Source of the DNA: Microlunatus speluncae
GTDB taxonomy: Bacteria; Actinomycetota; Actinomycetes; Propionibacteriales; Propionibacteriaceae
Direction of reading: 5' to 3'
Assembly: GCF_009299835.1 (NCBI RefSeq)
Contig: NZ_VKCZ01000010.1
Location: 1-64,000, forward strand
Length of the DNA stretch: 64,000 nucleotides
Shown here: positions 17,629 to 25,855 of the stretch, piece after piece
Position numbering within the stretch: the first letter of the stretch is position 1
Layout: each line of letters begins with the position of its first letter
Position numbers and translations under genes: made by a program
Notes under the pieces: generated by a model
What the model was told of the DNA's origin: nothing
Database searches by the model: none
What the model saw: only the letters and a program-made list of their open reading frames with translations

Positions 17629-17651
17629 AGTAGACGAAATCGTTTTCTACT
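17629..17651 (+). promoter_or_regulatory. LacI-family-type operator before the family-5 ABC importer
   Basis: AGTAGA and TCTACT enclose GAAATCGTTTTC (17636-17647), a near-palindrome with a central CG, the hallmark of LacI/GalR-family sites. It lies about 70 bp before the binding-protein gene. No LacI-type gene is in the window. Confidence 0.55.
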
Positions 17652-17720
17652 ACTCCGGAAATTTCGGGCACCGCTGCCTGGTCTGGCTGCCGTTGCTCCC
17701 TGGAACGAAAGGCCGGACGG

Positions 17721-19715
17721 ATGCAAGATCGATTCGCTCAGCGCCGACAAGTCCATGATCGACAAGGACTGGGCCGACTGACCCGCCGTGATCTGCTCGC
17801 ACTGGGCGGGGCCGGTCTGACCACCGTCTCGCTGGCCGGCTGCGATCTGCTCTCCACCGCGCCCACCGACCAGAAGGGGCCCGGCGGGGACGCGGGTGCC
17901 AAGGAGGCGCCGCAACTGGCCGAGCAGGTCGCTCAGGGCAAGCTGCCGCCGCTGGCCGAGCGGCTGCCGGAGCAGCCGCTGGTGGTGCAGCCGGTGGAGC
18001 GGGCCGGCGTCTACGGCGGGGAGTGGCGGACCTCGCTGCTCGGTCTGGCCGACGCGGTCTGGATGTCGCGCACGGTCGGCGCCGAGAGTCTGTTGCGCTG
18101 GACGCCGGACTTCGTCGAGGTGATCCCCAATGTCGCCACCGAATATCAGGTCGAGGACGGCGGCCGGGCCTTCGTCTTCCAACTGCGCAAGGGAATCCGC
18201 TGGTCCGACGGCGAGCCGTTCACCGCGGAGGACGTCGCCTTCGGGCGCAATGACGTGGTCAACAACCGGGAGCTGACGCCGTCCGAGCCGGCCAACCCGG
18301 CCGTGGTCGAGGTCCTCGAGGAGTACGCGTTCCGGATCCGCTTCGAGCGGCCGGACGGCCTGTTCATCAAGAACCAGGCCAACGACCGGGACATCATCCG
18401 GCGGCCCTTCCACTACCTGAAGAAGTACCACAAGAAGTACAACCCCGACCTCGCCGCGGTGGTCAAGGAGGAAGACGCCAAGGACTGGGTCAGCCTGTTC
18501 GAGATCAAGGCCGGCATGGTGGGCGGAGCGAGCGCGCACTGGCAGAACCCGGACCTGCCGACGCTGTATCCGTGGCGGACGATCAAGCCCGCCGGCGAGT
18601 CGACCCGGATCGTGGTGGAACGCAATCCGTACTACTGGAAGGTCGACCCGGACGGCCGGCAGTTGCCCTACCTGGACCGGGTCACGTTCGACGTGGTCAA
18701 CGACTCCCAGGTGATGTTGCTGAAGGCGATGAACGGCGAGATCGAGATGCAGGACCGCAATATCGGCACGCCGCAGAACAAGCCGGTGCTGGCGTCCAAT
18801 CGCGAGTCGGGCGGTTACGACTTCTTCGCCTCCAACCCGACCGAGATGAACACGACCGGGATCACCCTCAACCTGACCCACAAGGACAAGATCAAGAGGG
18901 AGATCTTCAACTCGAAGGATTTCCGGATCGGGCTGTCGCACGCGATCAACCGGGCCGAGATCATCGAGCTCGTCTTCCAACGGCAGGGCGAGCCGTGGCA
19001 GATCGCGCCGCGGCCCGAATCGAAGTTCCACAACGAGAAGATGGCCAAGCAGTTCATCGAATACGACGTGGACCTGGCCAACGAGCACCTGGACAAGGCC
19101 GGGTTCCGGCGCGGGTCCGGCGGCGCGCGGCTCGGCCCGAACGGCAAGCCGATCACGTTCACCCTCGGCTTCGTCACCTCCTGGAGCCCGGAGTGGGCCG
19201 ACGTCGCCGAACTGTTGAAGGGCTATTGGGGCGAGGTCGGGATCGGCATCAACCCGACCTCGATGGACCGCTCGCTCTGGCTGGAACGTTCCGACGCCAA
19301 CGACTTCGACGCCTCCCTCTGGGCCGGCGAATGCGGCGGTGATCATGACACGGTGATCCGGCCGATGTGGTTCGTCCACATGGACGGCACGATCACCCCG
19401 GGGCCGCCGTGGCGGGAGTGGTATCACTCGCAGGGCAAGGAGGGCGAGCGGCCGCCGGAGCCGATCCGCAAGATGATGGAGCTGTATGACCAGGTCAAGG
19501 TGACTCCGGAGGAGGCCGGTCAGGACGCGCTGATGCGGCAGATCCTCGAGCTGAACACCGAGCTGTTCCCGTTGATCGGGATCAGCCTGCCGGGGCCCGG
19601 CTACGGCGTGGTCAAGAACAACTTCCACAACGTGCCGGCGGTGATCCCGGTGTCGGCCGTGTTCCTCAATCCCGGCCCGACCAACCCCGAGCAGTACTTC
19701 ATCCAGGACGTCTGA
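17721..19715 (+). CDS. ABC transporter substrate-binding lipoprotein, family 5 (Dpp/Opp-like)
   Basis: 664 residues, larger than typical DppA (about 535). N-terminal twin-arginine signal (LTRRDLLALGGAGLTT) with lipobox LAGC, Cys at about 46. SBP_bac_5 features: IRWSDGEPFTAEDVAF and the RIGLSHAINRAEIIELVF region. First gene of an operon with two permeases and two ATPases. The family binds peptides, but many actinobacterial and thermophile members bind oligosaccharides; the LacI-type site upstream favours a sugar ligand here (inference). Ribosome-binding site GAAAGG. Confidence 0.9.
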   Translation: MQDRFAQRRQVHDRQGLGRLTRRDLLALGGAGLTTVSLAGCDLLSTAPTDQKGPGGDAGAKEAPQLAEQVAQGKLPPLAERLPEQPLVVQPVERAGVYGGEWRTSLLGLADAVWMSRTVGAESLLRWTPDFVEVIPNVATEYQVEDGGRAFVFQLRKGIRWSDGEPFTAEDVAFGRNDVVNNRELTPSEPANPAVVEVLEEYAFRIRFERPDGLFIKNQANDRDIIRRPFHYLKKYHKKYNPDLAAVVKEEDAKDWVSLFEIKAGMVGGASAHWQNPDLPTLYPWRTIKPAGESTRIVVERNPYYWKVDPDGRQLPYLDRVTFDVVNDSQVMLLKAMNGEIEMQDRNIGTPQNKPVLASNRESGGYDFFASNPTEMNTTGITLNLTHKDKIKREIFNSKDFRIGLSHAINRAEIIELVFQRQGEPWQIAPRPESKFHNEKMAKQFIEYDVDLANEHLDKAGFRRGSGGARLGPNGKPITFTLGFVTSWSPEWADVAELLKGYWGEVGIGINPTSMDRSLWLERSDANDFDASLWAGECGGDHDTVIRPMWFVHMDGTITPGPPWREWYHSQGKEGERPPEPIRKMMELYDQVKVTPEEAGQDALMRQILELNTELFPLIGISLPGPGYGVVKNNFHNVPAVIPVSAVFLNPGPTNPEQYFIQDV

Positions 19716-19727
19716 GCGGATCCGCCC

Positions 19728-20720
19728 ATGCTGAGCTACATCGCCCGGCGGCTCGCCTTCATGGTGCCGACGTTGATCTTGATCTCGATCGTCTCGTTCG
19801 TGATCATCCAGCTGCCGCCCGGCGACTACCTGACCACGCTGGTGGCCCAGTTGAGCGCCCAGGGCGAGACCATCGAGGCGGGCCAGCTCGAGGCGCTGAA
19901 GCAGCGCTACGGGCTCGGCGAGTCGGTCTTCGTGCAATACACGAAGTGGATCTCGGCGATCCTGCTGGAGGGCGACTTCGGCCAGTCCTTCGAGTGGGGC
20001 CGGCCGGTCGCCGACCTGTTGTCGCAGCGGATCGGGCTGACCGTCGTGCTCGCCCTCTCGACCCTGCTGCTGACCTGGGTGATCGCGTTCCCGATCGGCG
20101 TCTATTCCGCGGTCAAGCAGTATTCGCCCGGCGACTACGTGGCGACCACGGTGGGCTTTCTCGGCCTGGCGATCCCGAACTTCATGATCGCGTTGGCGTT
20201 GATGTATCTGGGGTTCCGATTGTTCGGGTTGAGCGTCGGCGGGTTGTTCTCGCCGCAGTTCGTCGACTCGGGTTGGAACCTGGGCAAGCTGCTGGACCTG
20301 ATCGGCCACCTCTGGGTGCCGATGATCGTGCTCGGCACCGCCGGCACCGCCGGGCTGATCAGGATCCTGCGGGCCAACCTGCTGGACGAGCTGCGCAAAC
20401 CGTACGTGGTGGCGGCCCGGGCCCGGGGGATGCCGGAGCGGCGGTTGTTGATCAAGTATCCGCTGCGGGTCGCGCTCAACCCGTTCATCTCCACGGTCGG
20501 CTGGATCCTGCCGGCCCTGGTCTCGGGCGAGATCATCGTCTCCCAGGTCCTGTCGCTGCCGACCACCGGACCGCTGCTGCTGAGTGCCTTGACCAGCCAG
20601 GACATGTATCTGGCCGGATCGATCATCCTGATTGTGTCGGTGCTGACCGTGATCGGCACCCTGTTGTCCGACATCGCCCTGGCCTGGCTGGATCCGCGGG
20701 TCCGGCTGCGGACGAAGTGA
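19728..20720 (+). CDS. ABC transporter permease, DppB type
   Basis: 330 residues, six predicted membrane segments. N-terminal MLSYIARRLAFMVPTLILIS and the EAA-loop region VVAARARGMPERRLLIKYPL (about 227-246) are characteristic of DppB/OppB subunits. Twelve bases after the binding-protein gene, ten before the partner permease; all five genes run in one operon. Confidence 0.93.
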   Translation: MLSYIARRLAFMVPTLILISIVSFVIIQLPPGDYLTTLVAQLSAQGETIEAGQLEALKQRYGLGESVFVQYTKWISAILLEGDFGQSFEWGRPVADLLSQRIGLTVVLALSTLLLTWVIAFPIGVYSAVKQYSPGDYVATTVGFLGLAIPNFMIALALMYLGFRLFGLSVGGLFSPQFVDSGWNLGKLLDLIGHLWVPMIVLGTAGTAGLIRILRANLLDELRKPYVVAARARGMPERRLLIKYPLRVALNPFISTVGWILPALVSGEIIVSQVLSLPTTGPLLLSALTSQDMYLAGSIILIVSVLTVIGTLLSDIALAWLDPRVRLRTK

Positions 20721-20730
20721 GGACCGACCC

Positions 20731-21882
20731 ATGACGCAGCAGACGGCGCCGCCCGCCGCGCCGGCCGGGACCGGCACCGGCCTCGGCCACGGCGCCGAGG
20801 AGGTCGCGGCAGCCAAGCAGTCCCGGCTGATCTGGTGGGCGTTCCGGAAGCACCGGCTGGCCGTGGTCGGGTTGATCGCGGTGCTGTTGATCTATCTGGT
20901 GGCGCTGTTCGCGGAGTTCCTGGCACCGTTCGACACCGGGCGGTTCGACGCGGACTACAGTTACGCCCCGCCGCAGCTGATCCAGGTCGGCGACCGCGGT
21001 GCTGAGGGCTTCGGGCTCTACGTCAACGGCTACACCTCCGTGATGGACAACGAGACCCTGGCCGTGAGCTATACCGTCGACGAGAGCCGGCGGGTCCCGA
21101 TCGGGCTGTTCGTCCGCGGCGACGAATACCGGCTGTGGGGGTTGATCCCCGGCGACCGGCACCTGATCGGGCCGGTCGACCCGGCCGACCCGATGTATCT
21201 GCTCGGTGCCGACCGGAACGGCCGGGATCTGTTCTCCCGGATCATCCACGGCACCCGGGTGTCGATGACGATCGGGCTGATCGGCGTCGCGCTCGCGTTC
21301 GCCCTCGGGGTCGTGTTGGGCGGGATCTCCGGCTACTTCGGCGGCAAGATCGACATCCTGATCCAACGGGTGGTCGAGTTCTTCATGTCGATCCCCACCC
21401 TGCCGCTGTGGTTGGGGCTGGCGGCGGCGCTGCCGGGGGACTGGGGGCCGATCCAACGCTACTTCGCGATCACCGTGATCTTGGCGATCATCGCCTGGAC
21501 CGACCTGGCCCGGGTCACCCGCGGCCGGTTCCTGTCGCTGCGGTCGGAGGAGTTCGTCACCTCGGCGCATCTGGACGGCAACAGCCAGCGCGCGGTGATC
21601 TTCCGGCACATGCTGCCGTCGTTCACCAGCCACCTCGTCGCCTCGCTGACCCTGTCCGTGCCGGGGATGATCTTGGCCGAGACCTCGCTGTCCTTCCTCG
21701 GCCTCGGATTGCAGGCGCCGGTGGTCAGCTGGGGCGTGCTGCTGCAGGAGGCGCAGAACGTCCGCACCCTGGCCACCGCGCCGTGGCTGATGATCCCCGG
21801 GCTGGGCGTGATCATCGCGGTGCTGGCGCTCAACTTCGTCGGTGACGGGCTGCGGGACGCCGCGGACCCGTACAAGCGGTAG
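20731..21882 (+). CDS. ABC transporter permease, DppC type
   Basis: 383 residues. An Ala/Gly/Thr-rich cytoplasmic N-terminus, a first membrane segment (about 45-65), a large extracytoplasmic insert (about 70-160) that is longer than in E. coli DppC, then five more segments. The EAA loop includes FVTSAHLDGNSQRAVIFRHM. The stretch YLLGADRNGRDLFSRIIHGT is the usual DppC LGTDxxGRD motif. Partner of the preceding permease. Confidence 0.93.
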   Translation: MTQQTAPPAAPAGTGTGLGHGAEEVAAAKQSRLIWWAFRKHRLAVVGLIAVLLIYLVALFAEFLAPFDTGRFDADYSYAPPQLIQVGDRGAEGFGLYVNGYTSVMDNETLAVSYTVDESRRVPIGLFVRGDEYRLWGLIPGDRHLIGPVDPADPMYLLGADRNGRDLFSRIIHGTRVSMTIGLIGVALAFALGVVLGGISGYFGGKIDILIQRVVEFFMSIPTLPLWLGLAAALPGDWGPIQRYFAITVILAIIAWTDLARVTRGRFLSLRSEEFVTSAHLDGNSQRAVIFRHMLPSFTSHLVASLTLSVPGMILAETSLSFLGLGLQAPVVSWGVLLQEAQNVRTLATAPWLMIPGLGVIIAVLALNFVGDGLRDAADPYKR

Positions 21883-21909
21883 CCGATGATCACCGAAGGG
21901 AAGGACCGG

Positions 21910-22959
21910 ATGTCCGACGCACTGTTGCGGATCGAGGGCCTGAAGACGCACTTCTTCCTCGACGAGGGGACCGTGCGCTCGGTGGACGGGGTCGACCTGA
22001 CCGTGCCGCGGGGCAAGACCGTCTGCCTGGTCGGCGAGTCCGGCTGCGGCAAGTCGGTCACCGCCCGCAGCGTGCTCGGCCTGGTCGACGCGCCCGGCCG
22101 GATCGTCGAAGGCTCGGTCTGGTGGCACGGTGGCGATCGAGGACCAGGGGGCGAAGCCGCGGCGGCCGGGGGAGTCGACCTGGCGGCCCTGGATCAGCGC
22201 GGCGAGCAGTTGCGCCGGATCCGCGGCAACGAGATCTCGATGGTGTTCCAGGAGCCGATGGCGTCGCTGTCGCCGATGTACACGGTTGGCGACTATCTGG
22301 TGGAGACGATCCGGCTGCATCGCCCGGTGAGCAAGAAGGAGGCCCGGGAGCAGGGCGTCGGGCTGCTCCGCCGGGTCGGCATTCCGCGGCCGGAGCAGCG
22401 GCTGGACGCCTACCCGTTCCAGCTGTCCGGCGGCATGTGCCAGCGGGTGATGATCGCGATCGCGTTGGCCTGCGGGCCGAGCCTGTTGATCGCCGACGAA
22501 CCGACCACGGCGCTGGACGTGACCACCCAGGCCCGGATCCTCGACCTGTTGCGCGAACTGCAGGACGAGACGGAGATGTCGATGTTGTTCATCACCCACG
22601 ATCTCGGGGTGGTGGCCGAACTGGCCGACGAGGTGGTGGTGATGTATCTCGGCACCGTGGTCGAGCAGGGCAGCGTCGACGACATCTTCCACGCGCCGCA
22701 GCATCCGTACACGCGGGCGTTGCTGGACTCGATCCCGACCATGGGCGCCGGCACCCGGCAGCGGCTGCGGTCGATCCAGGGTCAGGTGCCGCACCCGTTG
22801 AACCGGCCGCCCGGCTGCCCGTTCCACCCGCGCTGCGATCAGGCGATCGCCGGCCTCTGCGACACCGTTGACCCGCCCTACCTGCGGGCCGGCAACAGCC
22901 TGTCCCGCTGTGTCCTGCACGACCCCGAACTGGTCTCGGCCGGCAAGGAGCTGTCATGA
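21910..22959 (+). CDS. ABC transporter ATP-binding protein, DppD type
   Basis: 349 residues. Walker [12 protein letters not shown] (about 44-54), signature [15 protein letters not shown] (about 172-186), Walker [13 protein letters not shown] (about 192-203), plus the oligopeptide-transporter C-terminal domain with a Cys cluster (CPFHPRC, C-terminal) that in relatives can bind an iron-sulfur cluster. Start ATG 21910 follows GAAGGGAAGG; an ATG eight codons earlier lacks such a site. Overlaps the next gene by four bases. Confidence 0.93.
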   Translation: MSDALLRIEGLKTHFFLDEGTVRSVDGVDLTVPRGKTVCLVGESGCGKSVTARSVLGLVDAPGRIVEGSVWWHGGDRGPGGEAAAAGGVDLAALDQRGEQLRRIRGNEISMVFQEPMASLSPMYTVGDYLVETIRLHRPVSKKEAREQGVGLLRRVGIPRPEQRLDAYPFQLSGGMCQRVMIAIALACGPSLLIADEPTTALDVTTQARILDLLRELQDETEMSMLFITHDLGVVAELADEVVVMYLGTVVEQGSVDDIFHAPQHPYTRALLDSIPTMGAGTRQRLRSIQGQVPHPLNRPPGCPFHPRCDQAIAGLCDTVDPPYLRAGNSLSRCVLHDPELVSAGKELS

Positions 22960-24047
22960 CCGCCGCCGCTCCCTCCGCCGCCGGAACTCCGGCCGAGGCC
23001 GACCCGGCCCTGCTCCGGATCGAGGACCTGAGCATGAGGTTCCCGATCCGGCGGCGCGGCCTGTTCGCCCGGACCACCGGCCACGTCCACGCCGTGAACG
23101 GGGTCGACCTGACCATCCGGCCGGGCGAGGTGCTCGGCCTGGTCGGCGAATCCGGTTGCGGCAAGACCACCCTCGGCCGCTGCATCGCCCGGTCCGAGAA
23201 GCCCACCGAGGGTCGGGTGGAATACACCGGGGCGGACGGCCGGGTGGTCGATCTGGCCGGGCTCGACCGACGGGAGCTGCGGCCGTACCAGTCCGAGATC
23301 AGGGTCGTCTTCCAGGACCCGTTCTCCTCGCTCAATCCGCGGATGAATCTGCTCCAGATCGTCGGCGATCCGTTGCGGGCGTACGACCTCGCCACCGGCA
23401 GTGAGCTGGAGGAGCGGGTCGCGATCATGCTCCGCAAGGTCGGCCTGTCGCCGGCCCACATGCGCCGCTATCCGCACGCGTTCTCCGGCGGCGAACGGCA
23501 GCGGGTCAACATCGCCCGCGCCCTGATCACCGAGCCGCGGCTGGTGATCACCGACGAGGCCGTGTCAGCGCTGGACGTGTCGATCCGGGCCCAGATCCTC
23601 AACCTGCTCAGGGATCTGCAGGACGAGTTCGACCTGACCTACCTGTTCATCTCCCATGATCTTTCCGTGGTGGAGAGCATCTGCAACCGGGTCGCGGTGA
23701 TGTATCTGGGCAAGATCGTCGAGCTGGCCGACACCGGTGAGCTCTATCGTCGGCCGCGGCACCCGTACACCGAAGCCCTGCTGTCGGCCGTCCCGCGCCC
23801 GGATCCGCGACTGCGCGACCAGACCCGCCGGATCCGCCTCTCAGACGACTTCCCCGACCCTGCCGCCCCACCACCCGGCTGCTTCTTCCACACCCGCTGC
23901 CACTATGCCCAAGACCGCTGCTCCACCGAGCGGCCGGACCTACGGGCCGTCGACGGGACCCACCGAGCCGCGTGCCACTTCAGTGCCGACCTGAACCTGG
24001 TCGGTGTCGGGACCGGCCGGTCAGGGAGGCCAGGTGACGGGGACTGA
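22956..24047 (+). CDS. ABC transporter ATP-binding protein, DppF type
   Basis: 363 residues. Walker A GESGCGKTTLG (about 63-73), signature FSGGERQRVNIARAL (about 176-190), Walker B LVITDEAVSALDVS. C-terminal Cys-containing oligopeptide-transporter domain (GCFFHTRCHYAQDRC). Start overlaps the upstream ATPase stop (ATGA). Last gene of the importer operon; about 75 bp separate it from the next promoter. Confidence 0.93.
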   Translation: MTAAAPSAAGTPAEADPALLRIEDLSMRFPIRRRGLFARTTGHVHAVNGVDLTIRPGEVLGLVGESGCGKTTLGRCIARSEKPTEGRVEYTGADGRVVDLAGLDRRELRPYQSEIRVVFQDPFSSLNPRMNLLQIVGDPLRAYDLATGSELEERVAIMLRKVGLSPAHMRRYPHAFSGGERQRVNIARALITEPRLVITDEAVSALDVSIRAQILNLLRDLQDEFDLTYLFISHDLSVVESICNRVAVMYLGKIVELADTGELYRRPRHPYTEALLSAVPRPDPRLRDQTRRIRLSDDFPDPAAPPPGCFFHTRCHYAQDRCSTERPDLRAVDGTHRAACHFSADLNLVGVGTGRSGRPGDGD

Positions 24048-24093
24048 TCCGCTGCCGGCGGCCGGCTTGTACGCCCGCACCAGACCTCGGTGG

Positions 24094-24121
24094 CTATAGC
24101 AAATGTTGCTATAGTGAGCTT
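24094..24121 (+). promoter_or_regulatory. Perfect palindromic operator over an extended -10; leaderless promoter
   Basis: CTATAGCAA and TTGCTATAG, 9-bp perfect arms with a three-base centre (24094-24114). The right arm forms an extended -10 (TGCTATAGT, TATAGT at 24110-24115) that ends six bases before the ATG of the HTH gene. Binding by the HTH protein would block its own promoter, the usual autoregulation of toxin-antitoxin operons. Confidence 0.75.
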
Positions 24122-24640
24122 ATGTCGGGACGAGGGCAACTGCTCCAAGAGGTGATGCGTGAAGTGAGCATCACCCAGTCGGAGCTGTCTCGGGTGAGCG
24201 GAGTGCGTCAGCCCAGCATCAGCCAGTTCCTTTCCGGCAAGGTCGAACTGAGTGACGAGCAACTCGACCGGCTGCTGTCGTGCATGGGCTACCGCTTGGA
24301 GGTGACCCGCCGATCGGTCAGGGCCGACCTCACTCGCTCTGAGTGGCGCTCGTGGAGACTGCACCGCCAACTGTCGAGCAAGCTCACGCAGTCGAGCTTC
24401 CAGCGGTGGCGACCCACAATCGAACGGAATCTCGACCGACTGCAACGAGATCTCCGGGGTCAGCCTCATCTCCGCAACCTCGACCGCTGGACGTCCCTCG
24501 TGCAGAGCGGGGACCTGACGGGCATGCACCGTGTCCTCACCGGCCTGGATCGCGACTCGATCGAGATGCGCGAGGTGACACCTATGCGCGGTTTGCTGTC
24601 GCAAGCCGAGCGCTCGGATGTCCTGCAGATCGCCGGCTGA
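24122..24640 (+). CDS. Helix-turn-helix (XRE-like) protein, probable antitoxin of a nucleotidyltransferase module
   Basis: 172 residues. An XRE/Cro-type helix-turn-helix is seen at about 15-60: ITQSELSRVSGVRQPSISQF then LSGKVELSDEQLDRLLSCMG. The remainder (about 75-172) is Arg-rich and helical, without a family I recognise. No Shine-Dalgarno; the mRNA probably starts at the ATG. The stop overlaps the nucleotidyltransferase start by one base (TGATG), so the two are coupled. Base composition is visibly less GC-rich than the flanks, which suggests transfer. The antitoxin role is inferred from the arrangement. Confidence 0.75.
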   Translation: MSGRGQLLQEVMREVSITQSELSRVSGVRQPSISQFLSGKVELSDEQLDRLLSCMGYRLEVTRRSVRADLTRSEWRSWRLHRQLSSKLTQSSFQRWRPTIERNLDRLQRDLRGQPHLRNLDRWTSLVQSGDLTGMHRVLTGLDRDSIEMREVTPMRGLLSQAERSDVLQIAG

Positions 24641-25215
24641 TGCGTCGCGATCAGTTGGAGCATGCAATTCGAGCTGCGTGCCAGATCATCGGCCATACGG
24701 AAGTCATCGTGGTCGGATCTCAGTCAATACTGGGTTCATTCGACGAAGACGACCTGCCTGCCGACGCAACGATGTCCGTCGAGATCGACATTCTCCCGAT
24801 CGCCGCCGACAACAACGAGACCGCCCGCCTCGCCGACCTCATTGAAGGCGTCGCAGGCGAGTTCTCACCATTCGAGGAACTGCACGGGTTCAGCATCGAC
24901 GGCGTTGACCTGGACACCTCTGCGCTCGCGGATGGTTGGCGAGCCCGTGTGGTCAAAGTACAGAATGCCAATACCGCCGCACCGTCCGGTGAACCTCAGT
25001 TCACGGGGTGGTGTCTCGACAAGGAGGATCTCTGTGCCGCGAAGTTGTGTGCCTTTCGCGAGAAGGACCGCAACTTCGTCGCTGCTCTCCTTGAAGCCGA
25101 TCTCGTGGACACAGAGTTGATCGCGAGCCGCCTTCAGGGCGTTCCGGATCGCTATCAGGAAGCAGCCACTCGTGCCATTGCGTGGTTGGAGAGCTACGCC
25201 GGACCTCGACTGTGA
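24640..25215 (+). CDS. DUF6036-like nucleotidyltransferase, possible toxin
   Basis: 191 residues. Nucleotidyltransferase pattern: VVGSQSILGSF (about 22-32) for the GS helix, then SVEIDILPI (about 43-51) giving the [DE]h[DE] metal site, and CLDKEDLCAAKLCAFREKD further on, as in DUF6036/AbiEii-like proteins where a conserved Lys follows. Such enzymes are toxins in some two-gene systems and act by modifying tRNA or proteins; whether this one is toxic is unknown. I chose the ATG overlapping the upstream stop; a longer frame would run inside the HTH gene. Confidence 0.72.
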   Translation: MRRDQLEHAIRAACQIIGHTEVIVVGSQSILGSFDEDDLPADATMSVEIDILPIAADNNETARLADLIEGVAGEFSPFEELHGFSIDGVDLDTSALADGWRARVVKVQNANTAAPSGEPQFTGWCLDKEDLCAAKLCAFREKDRNFVAALLEADLVDTELIASRLQGVPDRYQEAATRAIAWLESYAGPRL

Positions 25216-25260
25216 CCTGTCCGTGCCGTCCGTCCTGTCCTGGTACAGCCCCGGCCGAAG

Positions 25261-25488
25261 TCACTCGCCACGCAGCAGGTCCATCAACTCGTCGGTCGTC
25301 CGGTGCGTCGTCGCCCGACCCCGCATCCGCTGCATCAACCTGGCGCCGCGGCTCTCGCCGGACCGCCGGTGGACGATTCGCAGGGTGTCGCCGTCCTCCA
25401 CAACGTCGACCTCGTCGCCCTCGAGGAAGCCGTGCCGATGCCGCAACTCGGCCGGGATGGTGACCTGGCCCTTGCTGTTGAGTTTCAT
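25261..25488 (-). CDS. AbrB/MazE/SpoVT-type DNA-binding protein, orphan
   Basis: 75 residues. The swapped-hairpin AbrB signature is complete: MKLNSKGQVTIPAELRHRHG then FLEGDEVDVVEDGDTLRIV, followed by an Arg-rich tail ending DELMDLLRGE that resembles antitoxins of VapBC systems. No PIN-domain or MazF-like gene follows on the same strand, so it is an orphan antitoxin or a stand-alone regulator. Start ATG 25488 has AGGAGATCC immediately upstream; an earlier ATG gives a less typical N-terminus. Confidence 0.8.
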   Translation of the reverse strand: MKLNSKGQVTIPAELRHRHGFLEGDEVDVVEDGDTLRIVHRRSGESRGARLMQRMRGRATTHRTTDELMDLLRGE

Positions 25489-25566
25489 GGATCTCCTGAC
25501 ACGTTCCTGACGCAACTTCAGGATACGTAGCCGGAATCGGCCGTGCGATCTTCCTGGAATGAGAGA

Positions 25567-25593
25567 GAGGCCCTACGGGTTCCGTAGGGCCTC
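25567..25593 (-). terminator. Terminator after tRNA-Arg
   Basis: Twelve-bp perfect arms (GAGGCCCTACGG / CCGTAGGGCCTC) with a three-base loop, about 25 bases past the tRNA on the minus strand and followed there by TCTCTCTC. Confidence 0.8.
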
Positions 25594-25618
25594 GATCTGA
25601 TCGGCGCCAAGAACTGGG

Positions 25619-25690
25619 CGCCCCCGGCAGGATTCGAACCTGCGCACCCGCCTCCGGAGGGCGGTGCTCTATCCCCTGAGCTACGGGGGC
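25619..25690 (-). tRNA. tRNA-Arg (anticodon CCG)
   Basis: Full cloverleaf of 72 nt: acceptor GCCCCCG / CGGGGGC, D arm GCTC-AGGGGATA-GAGC, anticodon stem CCGCC / GGCGG with loop CTCCGGA (anticodon CCG), variable loop of four, T arm GCAGG-TTCGAAT-CCTGC, discriminator G. No CCA is encoded. Reads CGG codons. Confidence 0.97.
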
Positions 25691-25855
25691 CGGTTGGCCG
25701 AAGAGAAATGTATCAGTGATCGACCGGGGATGCGCACTCGGTTCCGCCCGGGCGGTCCACGGGTTGGCGGGGTCCACGGGTTGAAAGGGTCGGCGGCCGG
25801 GGTCTCGGGTCTGGCAGAGTTCCGCCGTGATCACCCGTCCCACCGGAGTCGTTCG

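Noticed and set aside
17589..20816. 1075-codon minus-strand frame opposite the ABC importer
   Set aside because: Shadow of the binding-protein and permease genes; composition dominated by Arg, His, Gln, Asp and no recognisable motif.
20623..22920. 765-codon minus-strand frame opposite the DppC/DppD genes
   Set aside because: Same GC-shadow pattern; the plus-strand genes carry complete permease and ATPase motifs.
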